The notes under the pieces: generated by a model | Seen by the model: the letters and a program-made list of their open reading frames with translations, nothing else | Told to the model about the DNA's origin: nothing | Databases searched by the model: none | Translations under genes and position numbers: made by a program | DNA from: JBCFBK01 sp050173895 | Lineage (GTDB): Bacteria; Bacteroidota; Bacteroidia; Bacteroidales; Prolixibacteraceae | Reading direction: 5' to 3' | Length of the DNA: 5,366 nucleotides | Assembly (NCBI GenBank): GCA_050173895.1 | Contig: JBFXKJ010000270.1 | Span: 1-5,366, forward strand | Part shown: piece by piece, positions 1 through 5,366 of the stretch | How the letters are laid out: each line of letters opens with the position of its first letter | Numbering within the stretch: the first letter of the stretch is position 1

Positions 1-93
1 AAGCCGGTGATGATGGCAGGGATAGGCCGTTCGAAGGAACAGACCAAAAGCATGTTCATTGAGAACATAAAAACTTATCTTTTAATAGACTAA
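1..93 (+). CDS. C-terminal end of an unrecognised protein (partial)
   Basis: Frame 1 of the + strand is open from the window edge to a TAA at 91-93. It encodes 30 residues beginning KPVMMAGIGRSKEQ and ending in YLLID. The other two + frames close within this stretch (a TGA early in frame 2, and a TGA at 58-60 in frame 3). A hairpin followed by a T-run in + orientation begins 17 bases after the TAA, which is what is expected behind a real gene end. The gene would converge on the - strand operon. The tail shows no motif that I recognise, so I assign no function. The short length leaves a real chance that this is non-coding sequence. Confidence 0.5.
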   Translation, partial: KPVMMAGIGRSKEQTKSMFIENIKTYLLID

Positions 94-109
94 GATTGGT
101 TTAGAGGCT

Positions 110-139
110 GGCAGAGCAGTTTTGCTCTGCCGCTTTTTT
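110..139 (+). terminator. Rho-independent terminator between convergent genes
   Basis: A perfect 9-bp stem, GGCAGAGCA (110-118) with TGCTCTGCC (123-131), encloses a 4-base GTTT loop. It is followed by GC and then six T residues (134-139). This is a canonical intrinsic terminator for + strand transcription and fits the open frame ending at 93. Read on the - strand the same hairpin lies just behind the stop codon of the PqaA-like gene (141-143). There it is followed by AGCCTCTAAA rather than a T-run, so for the - strand operon it would be at most a weak terminator or a 3'-end-protecting stem. Confidence 0.85.
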
Positions 140-140
140 G

Positions 141-1505
141 TTATTTTAAAAAATGTGTTGAATCGGCCACGAACATGCGGGTGCTTTGGAAATACGGATC
201 TCCTTTCGGCGCCGCATGGATCAGCTCCATGTAAAATGCTTTATAACCGGAAGCCGGATAGCTGATTTCAAGCTTAACAGGATCGGCATTGCCGGGCAGG
301 GAAAGTTTTTCCGAAGTCCAGGTTTCATTACGGAAGTCTTTGTCGTCCGACATTGCAGTCCACAACACGGCTTCCTTCAGTTGGTCTGATGCGGTATGAA
401 TGGTCATTTCCATCTTACCGTCGCGTTCCATCAGGCGTGACTCGCATGGCGGTACTTTCCGGCCGGCCAGGTTAATTGCGAAAAACGCATTCAGTGCATT
501 CAGTGCCTGTTTTTTATCACCGAGTCCGTGACCGGCATTGGGAACGTAATGCAAATGATTATCACCCGGTATGTCTGCAATATAATTTTTAACAGCATCG
601 ACAGGCCAGTATTCATCGTTCGTTCCGAAGAAGATCATTTTGGGCATGGTCAGCTTACTCCTGTAGGCGTACGGATCAATCATCGTAACGATTTCGGCCC
701 CTTTCGGATCTTCAATGTTCTGAACGATTCCCAGCTTCACATAGTCTTCTATCTGCACGCTGTAATCGCCCCATGTTTCAATCTGATAAGCCATACTGAC
801 AGGCATATTCAGCATATCGATCACCATGGGGGCAATGGCTTTTACCCGGCTATCGGACGCACCGCTAAGCCAGGTTGTCCATCCCCGCTTGGATCCGCCG
901 GAAAGAACAAAGCCGGTCACCTTCTTCCTGCCTTTTTCTTTCGTAAGCTGTTGAACGACGTCCATGGCCTTCACTGCACTTTTGGTCATCGGGAACAGCA
1001 ATGGCCAGCTGAAGTCGCCGTCTTTCCGGTACTGGTGAAGTGTATAAGAGATAAGGGCATCCTCTTTCAGACCGTCATAAAGCGGCTGATTCGGAACCTG
1101 CCAAAGCACCGCGGTCACGGCATTGTTCTGCTTTGCCATTTTGGCCAGCACCTTTGTCATGCCTTCGTCCCATTTATGCAGGTTGGGATCGCCGTTTTCT
1201 TCGTTGCTTCCCCCGTTAATGAACAGCAGCGCTTCTTCATGCCTGAGCCGCGCGGGGACGATGACAACCATTTCATGCTTCCATTCAATATTCTGCCATT
1301 TCTGTGACGTAAACACAAGCCGGTATCCGGTCACCCCCTGAACCTTGATTTTATCGGCGATCTCCCAGTGAAAACTATTGTCTCCGTTATCCAGGTACGA
1401 CTGCAAGGCTGTTTCCGGAGTAAGCTGGGCGTAGAGAGGAACGGACAGGAACAGTGCCAGACTAAGGACCAGCAGCTTGAATAGTTGTCTCATTTTCTTT
1501 TCCAT
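141..1505 (-). CDS. PhoPQ-activated pathogenicity-related (PqaA-like) secreted alpha/beta hydrolase
   Basis: This 454-residue protein belongs to the PhoPQ-related family, named after Salmonella PqaA, whose enzymatic substrate is not settled. Residues 1-26 form a signal peptide: a basic start (MEKKMRQLFK), a Leu-rich core, and probable signal peptidase I cleavage after LYA, before Gln27. An alpha/beta-hydrolase fold follows. A GGSKRG nucleophile elbow puts the catalytic serine at about 205, GTNDEYW supplies the acid at Asp297, and NAGHGLG supplies His326. The family-typical stretch WGDYSVQIEDY lies at 245-255. About 100 C-terminal residues (from roughly 350) form the beta-rich domain usual in the family, so length and architecture look complete. 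The start used is ATG at 1505; ATG at codon 5 would also keep the signal peptide. No Shine-Dalgarno is visible. It is the last gene of the run, 104 bases behind the sialidase-like gene, which leaves room for an internal promoter that I could not identify. A periplasmic or secreted esterase acting on decorated glycans is an inference from context. Confidence 0.92.
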   Translation of the reverse strand: MEKKMRQLFKLLVLSLALFLSVPLYAQLTPETALQSYLDNGDNSFHWEIADKIKVQGVTGYRLVFTSQKWQNIEWKHEMVVIVPARLRHEEALLFINGGSNEENGDPNLHKWDEGMTKVLAKMAKQNNAVTAVLWQVPNQPLYDGLKEDALISYTLHQYRKDGDFSWPLLFPMTKSAVKAMDVVQQLTKEKGRKKVTGFVLSGGSKRGWTTWLSGASDSRVKAIAPMVIDMLNMPVSMAYQIETWGDYSVQIEDYVKLGIVQNIEDPKGAEIVTMIDPYAYRSKLTMPKMIFFGTNDEYWPVDAVKNYIADIPGDNHLHYVPNAGHGLGDKKQALNALNAFFAINLAGRKVPPCESRLMERDGKMEMTIHTASDQLKEAVLWTAMSDDKDFRNETWTSEKLSLPGNADPVKLEISYPASGYKAFYMELIHAAPKGDPYFQSTRMFVADSTHFLK

Positions 1506-1609
1506 AAGCTTAAGATTTTCAGGGTTATTGTTCTCTTTACAAAAGAAAAGAATTTCTGCCGCTTAAACAGATGGTATTTTAAGAATATCTGATCAAAAAT
1601 TAACCTGCT

Positions 1610-2806
1610 TTACTCTTCGTTCCCGAGTTCGAGGATCGTGCCGGCAATATGGCGGACTTTGCTTTTTCCTGCAAAATAGTAGACCACCAGGACATGTTTT
1701 TTGTCAAGAACAACCGACCATGGATAGCCCAGGTCTCCCGATTCGCCATCGTTCCGGAGAACCATCTCGGGAGCTGTAGTGAAATCGGTGCATTCAGCAT
1801 TCAATATCCGGGCCCTGATGCCATATGGTTCATGACGATAGCCATAGGTCAGCAAGACCCTTTTATCAGGCAGGCGCAGCGCGTGCAGGGGATGGCCTGC
1901 AAAACCCATTCCTTCCCATTTGCCGAAGGTTTTTCCGCCATCGGTTGACCGGGCAATACAGGCCTGATCATTCAGTCCTGCGGTACGAAGGAAAGCAACC
2001 AGATCCCCCTTCGGTGTTTCATAGAGCGAAGTTTCATTAAAGGATGCTTTTGGGTCGGCCGCAATCACAGATAAGTACTTCCAGCTTTCACCCTTCTTGT
2101 CCGATACCAGCAGATGCACGGAAGTCTTCCTGTTGCTTTCCGAATCAGTTGCTGCCACAGCCCAGCAGATTTTCCCGCTTTTGGTTTCACACAGAGCGCC
2201 CCGGTTATATGCAGGAAGAGGGTCTCCGAGAGCAGTGAAATTAATCTCCGGATCGATATGCGGAGGATAAAGCGGTCCCTTCCAGGTATCGCCGCCGTCG
2301 AACGAACGCAATAAATAGCCTCCCAGGAATATGGCACGGTCAACCTGCAGAAAAGGTTTTTTTAGATTGGGAATGCCGGAGGGCAGCACAAACGCCCAGC
2401 CATAACTGGAACAAAGCAATGTCCCGTCTTTGAGCTTCAGCATACAGGGATCCTGCGATCCGCCAAACGGATGCGCATAGAGCAGGCCTGGTTCAGCGGT
2501 CCAGTTTTCAACATCTTTTGACCGCACCATAACCAGGCTGCTGTTTGGATCGACGTGGTTCGTTCCGGGTTCGCCGAAAATCCGCCGGTCAGGTGCCCGG
2601 CGAAAAGCAACCAATATTTCCTTGTTCTTTCCCATTACAACAGAAGGGAAGGCCGAATGAAACCTGGCATCTTCATAGATCACAACATCTTTGACTTTCC
2701 GTACGCCGGCAGGCAATGTATCTCCCGGCAACATACTATCCTCCGCCTGCAGGGCACAAGCTGAGGTGACGACCGCGAAAAAAGAAAAGGCAGCACACCA
2801 TTTCAT
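1610..2806 (-). CDS. Secreted sialidase-type (BNR/Asp-box) six-bladed propeller protein
   Basis: This is a 398-residue protein with the repeat pattern of the sialidase/neuraminidase superfamily. Asp boxes are visible at 168-175 (SFDGGDTW), 235-242 (SDKKGESW) and 287-294 (STDGGKTF), with a degenerate one near 96-102 (SKDVENW). GH33-like elements are an Arg cluster at 69-75 (RRAPDRR) near the start, NETSLYETPKGDLVAFLR (257-274) carrying a Glu and the spaced Arg, an Arg-rich GYRHEPYGIRAR (322-332), and GDLGYPWSVVLD (357-368) in the last blade. The first 22 or so residues are an export signal. Cleavage after LQA is plausible, but Cys17 (TSAC) could instead be a lipoprotein site with a poor lipobox. 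The ATG at 2806 follows the ROK stop by 54 bases. The classical FRIP motif is absent, so activity on sialic acid is not shown. It may cleave another uronic- or keto-acid-containing glycan, or only bind one. Fold confidence is high and substrate confidence is low. Confidence 0.88.
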   Translation of the reverse strand: MKWCAAFSFFAVVTSACALQAEDSMLPGDTLPAGVRKVKDVVIYEDARFHSAFPSVVMGKNKEILVAFRRAPDRRIFGEPGTNHVDPNSSLVMVRSKDVENWTAEPGLLYAHPFGGSQDPCMLKLKDGTLLCSSYGWAFVLPSGIPNLKKPFLQVDRAIFLGGYLLRSFDGGDTWKGPLYPPHIDPEINFTALGDPLPAYNRGALCETKSGKICWAVAATDSESNRKTSVHLLVSDKKGESWKYLSVIAADPKASFNETSLYETPKGDLVAFLRTAGLNDQACIARSTDGGKTFGKWEGMGFAGHPLHALRLPDKRVLLTYGYRHEPYGIRARILNAECTDFTTAPEMVLRNDGESGDLGYPWSVVLDKKHVLVVYYFAGKSKVRHIAGTILELGNEE

Positions 2807-2860
2807 AAGGTACGAGGGTTAAGGTTAGAAGAATTTTTGTGGTTTTGTTTTTTCAGAATA

Positions 2861-3799
2861 TCAATCCACGTTTTTAAAGATCAGGGAAGCCGCACCAAGA
2901 CAACCGGCACGATTGCCCAGAACGGCTGCAACCACATCGGTATGAACGGCACAGTCGGGCATGGCGTATTTAAAGGCAGCCGATTTGATCAGATCGATAT
3001 AGAACCGTCCGGCCTCGGAGATGCCGCCTCCGATCACCACCTTCTGAGGAGCAAAAACATTCACAAACGACGCGATGCCATGTCCAAGATAATCGGTATG
3101 TTCCTGCATACATTTTATGGCTTCGGGTTCGCCTTCATTGAATTTTTCCACAATATAAAAGCCGTCGATTTCCGACTCATTCAATCTCTTCCTCCCGGCA
3201 TATTGCCGGATCAGGGCAGAAGTGGAGGCATAGGCTTCCAGGCATCCCCTGCCGCCGCAGTTACAGTCAATCCCGTCGTGCTGAATGGCGATATGGCCCA
3301 GCTCTCCTCCCCTGTTCCGGTATCCGCCATACAATTTTCCGTTGGCGATGACCGCTCCGCCGATACCGGTTCCAACAGTGATAAAAATGACATCGGTACA
3401 ATCCCTGGCCGCACCGTAAATAGCTTCGCCAAGTCCCATCACATTGGCATCATTGTCAATACAGACCGGCAATTGAAAGGCTTCGGAAAAAATGCCGCCC
3501 AGATCCACGTTGATCCAGCCCCTCAGATTATCGGCTCCGCCCAGTACCACTCCGTTGTCACACACCCCCGGGGTACCGATTCCTATGCCCGAAACTGTCA
3601 CTTCCATTCTTCGGGCATGCTCCAGCGGCAAACTGATCGCCTGACGGAGTATATTGAGGATATCGTCGCGCTCCGCCTGCGCGCCAATAGGCAGTTTACC
3701 TGAAAAATCAAGTTCTCCTTTATCCGATACCAGTGCATATTTCACGAAGGTACCTCCAAGATCGATACCCACCGCATAACGTGTCTTTGTCATCATCAT
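2861..3799 (-). CDS. ROK-family sugar kinase (glucokinase-like)
   Basis: This 312-residue cytoplasmic protein has full ROK architecture and no N-terminal helix-turn-helix, which favours a kinase over a NagC/XylR-type repressor. The phosphate-binding motif is GIDLGGTFVK (11-20). GIGIGTPGV (71-79) and CIDNDANVMG (113-122) follow, with Asp117 as the likely catalytic base. GTGIGG lies at 143-148 and GGELGH at 164-169, with Glu166 expected to contact the sugar. The ROK zinc site is His169 with Cys179, Cys181 and Cys186 in CNCGGRGCLE. VVIGGGISEAG (254-264) is the late adenosine-side motif. Length is normal for the family. Three tandem ATG codons (3799-3791) make the exact start uncertain by two residues. 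The leader is AT-rich without a Shine-Dalgarno. The gene begins 35 bases after the beta-helix gene ends, so co-transcription is likely. It should phosphorylate a hexose (glucose, fructose, ManNAc or GlcNAc are all family possibilities), probably one released by the neighbouring enzymes. The sequence does not decide which. Confidence 0.93.
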   Translation of the reverse strand: MMMTKTRYAVGIDLGGTFVKYALVSDKGELDFSGKLPIGAQAERDDILNILRQAISLPLEHARRMEVTVSGIGIGTPGVCDNGVVLGGADNLRGWINVDLGGIFSEAFQLPVCIDNDANVMGLGEAIYGAARDCTDVIFITVGTGIGGAVIANGKLYGGYRNRGGELGHIAIQHDGIDCNCGGRGCLEAYASTSALIRQYAGRKRLNESEIDGFYIVEKFNEGEPEAIKCMQEHTDYLGHGIASFVNVFAPQKVVIGGGISEAGRFYIDLIKSAAFKYAMPDCAVHTDVVAAVLGNRAGCLGAASLIFKNVD

Positions 3800-3834
3800 C
3801 AGATTATATTATAAATTTGAATTAGATCAAGCTT

Positions 3835-5366
3835 TCAATGCCTTCTCTGCTCATTTTTGCGTACGGCCTCTTCAAACCGGGCTGCAGTTCCGGGATCGAA
3901 CTCCGCAAGTTTTTTCCAGTCTTCTGAGCCATAAACCCCGGCTTTGGAATAATTAAAAACCTTAAATCCGATCCGCGGGAGGACCTTTTTGTTCCTGATT
4001 TCAAAATTACCATCCGCCGGATTGACAAAGCCGGGATCCGCAATCACGGAGTGCCTGTCCTTTCCGGATTCCTTCCACGCTGCAAACGAAAATTTGCCGA
4101 AGGGAAAATCCTTTACTTCCGTATTCCAGTAACAATTGGAATCGGCTTTCATATTCACGTTCGGCCAGTTGCTGAAGAACAGGTCACCGCTGCTGAACCA
4201 GACTATGTTATTGGAAAATGTAAAGGAAAGATGTTCTTCCACCCTTGTCGCCTGAAGCTGTGCTTTCATGTTATTGGCAAAAATGTTATTCCGGATGATG
4301 CTCTCTTTTCAGTAATGCTGATGAAAGCCCGAGCTTTTACAACGATATACCAGGTTATTTTCCATTACAATGCCTGTTGATCCTTCGTCTGTGTAAAGTC
4401 CCCAGCCCCCGTAATCGAATGCATAGACATCGTGAATCAGGTTGTCGCTGACCTGTGTTCCTTCCGATTCCCCGAGACAATAAACACCGCCCATATCGCT
4501 CAGTTCTCCCCAGCCCAGGTGATGGATATGGTTGAAGCGAATGCTGTTCCGCTTTGAAGGACTGCCGGAATAGCCCCAAACCCAGCCTACGGAAATCCCT
4601 GAATAACGAAAATCGGCAATTTCATTATGTGTGATCCGGCAGTCAGCCGCATGAAAAAGGATAAGGCCCACGGCACAGGGAAAGACAAAGCCGCCCGAAC
4701 GGATAATATTATTGTCTGCTTCAATATGGTGAGTTAATTCTTCAGGATCGGAGGGCATGACATAATTCCCGATCTTAATTCCTCCTGCGCCGAGGTCATG
4801 GAAATAATTCTGAGAGATCAGGCAATTGCTGCAGCCGGTTCTCAACCAGACCGCATTGGTGCCGGTATGGGCAACTTCACAGTTCACGATCTGAATGTTC
4901 TCTGCAAAATCGGCCATGATCACCGCCTCTACCGGACTGGCAGCCTGGGCAGGTTCCACTCCTCCGGCAGGCATGCAGTATCCGGCAAGCTGGAAGGAAA
5001 TTCCTTCAAAACGGATGTTCTCCACCCTTTTCCCCTTGTCACCTTTGAAAATAACAAACTGATTTGCTACCGGAGCCACAACATTAAGATCGTCAATTTT
5101 CTCAGCCGGCAATGGCATGTAATACAAATACCCGGTCTTGTCCAGATACCATTCACCACAGGTATCCAATGCCGTCCGGTAATTTTCAAGAGTATAAAAG
5201 GTTTTCCGGTCTATCCGGTTCCATGGTTTCATTCCCTGTCCAAAGATATAAACCGCCGATGAGTCCGGAACAAAGCCGTCAACCCTCTTTCGGGTATTGT
5301 CCCATTTATGATAAAAGGTCATCACTGCATCCTGATAATCATCCTTTGAAAAGGAAGCGATTTCCT
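3835..5366 (-). pseudogene. Right-handed parallel beta-helix (glycoside hydrolase-like) protein, 5'-partial and interrupted by an in-frame TGA
   Basis: The frame is open from the right edge (first full codon at 5364) for 351 codons to a TGA at 4311-4309. It then continues in the same frame for 157 codons to a TGA at 3837-3835. There is no frameshift. The edge residues EIASFSKDDYQDAV run straight into the GTG at 5325, so that GTG is not a true start and the N-terminus lies outside. Family features in order: TFYHKWDNTRKR, FGQGMKPWN and GEWYLDKTGYLYYMPLP; then beta-helix coils rich in N-x-I/F-x-x; then SDMGGVYCLGESEGT, YGGWGLYTDEGS and GFHQHY just before the stop. After the stop come IIRNNIFANN, SVIADPGFVNPADGNFEI and a typical end, IGFKVFNYSKAGVYG. 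These signatures resemble large exported Bacteroidota beta-helix proteins, possibly GH141-like; that family call is from memory. Acidic residues in SDMGG and TDEGS are candidate active-site groups and precede the stop. A truncated product would lose the last coils and the C-terminal tail. It is the first visible gene of the operon. The ATG at 4269 has no Shine-Dalgarno and falls inside a coil, so restart there is unlikely. Confidence 0.85.
4309..4311 (-). other. Premature in-frame TGA stop in the beta-helix gene
   Basis: On the - strand the codons read CAT CAG CAT TAC TGA AAA GAG AGC ATC ATC CGG AAT AAC. This gives FHQHY, a stop, then KESIIRNN with family-like sequence on both sides in one frame. 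In related proteins, as I remember them, the residue after HQHY is glycine (HQHYGKEN-like). GGA to TGA is a single-base change, so a nonsense mutation or a sequencing error explains it most simply. TGA is very probably a true stop here: the ROK gene ends in TGA, and decoding the TGA at 3835-3837 would carry the beta-helix frame out of phase into the ROK gene. Confidence 0.85.

Noticed and set aside
528..1307. Long + strand open frame (259 codons) opposite the PqaA-like gene
   Set aside because: It lies wholly antisense to a gene with a clear triad and signal peptide. Its translation is rich in His, Pro and Arg with no recognisable domain, as expected of an antisense shadow.
1506..1609. Possible internal promoter, attenuator or small RNA in the 104-base gap before the PqaA-like gene
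   Set aside because: I looked for a Bacteroidota -33/-7 pair (TTTG and TAnnTTTG) and found only poor matches with wrong spacing. No stable GC hairpin is evident.
2837..3703. Long + strand open frame (288 codons) opposite the ROK kinase
   Set aside because: It is antisense to a gene with every ROK motif intact. Its translation is low in structure and has no family signature, so it is a shadow of the kinase codon pattern.
3791..3801. Short tandem repeat (TGATGATGATGA on the - strand) at the ROK start as a phase-variation tract
   Set aside because: Only three ATG units are present, and the repeat unit is 3 bases, so slippage would not change frame. It only blurs the start choice by two residues.
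3835..4269. Treating the downstream beta-helix fragment as an independent small gene starting at ATG 4269
   Set aside because: The frame is open upstream of that ATG back to the TGA at 4309 with family-like residues (IIRNNIFANN). The ATG falls inside a helix coil and has no ribosome binding site. It is the C-terminal part of the same gene.
4798..5262. + strand open frame of 154 codons opposite the beta-helix gene
   Set aside because: It is antisense to conserved beta-helix sequence and has no recognisable motif or start context.
1..5366. CRISPR array, tRNA or rRNA genes, insertion sequence ends, attachment sites
   Set aside because: No regularly spaced direct repeats, tRNA-like cloverleaf, transposase motifs or terminal inverted repeats were seen on either strand by eye.

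Overview
The window looks like a stretch of a Bacteroidota chromosome or a close relative. The start codons lack Shine-Dalgarno sequences and sit behind AT-rich leaders. The exported proteins have short signal peptides, one ending in the typical 'YAQ' cleavage context. The gene set (beta-helix protein, ROK kinase, sialidase-type propeller, PhoPQ-related hydrolase) is typical of glycan-use loci in that phylum. The assignment is inferred from style and content; there is no taxonomic marker gene here.

Layout: the first 93 bases are open on the + strand and appear to be the last 30 codons of an unrecognised gene. They are followed by a good rho-independent terminator (110-139). Everything else lies on the - strand and is transcribed from the right edge towards the left. 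In order of transcription these are: a right-handed parallel beta-helix protein (from beyond 5366 to 3835), interrupted by an in-frame TGA at 4309-4311; a ROK-family sugar kinase (3799-2861); a secreted sialidase/BNR-type beta-propeller protein (2806-1610); and a secreted PhoPQ-activated-pathogenicity-related (PqaA-like) alpha/beta hydrolase (1505-141). The gaps are 35, 54 and 104 bases with no terminator hairpin I could find, so a single operon is likely. Its promoter must lie outside the window.

How it could work together (inference): three proteins look exported and carbohydrate- or ester-directed, and one is a cytoplasmic sugar kinase or repressor. This suggests a small catabolic locus in which extracytoplasmic enzymes trim a decorated glycan and the ROK protein phosphorylates or senses a released monosaccharide. 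No SusC/SusD pair, transporter or dedicated regulator is visible, so the substrate cannot be named.

The most notable point is the broken beta-helix gene. The reading frame is the same on both sides of a single TGA, and the protein family continues smoothly across it. This is therefore a nonsense change (or sequencing error, or readthrough codon), not a frameshift or two genes. I found no convincing new defence, RNA or mobile system; otherwise the window is a fairly ordinary accessory glycan locus.
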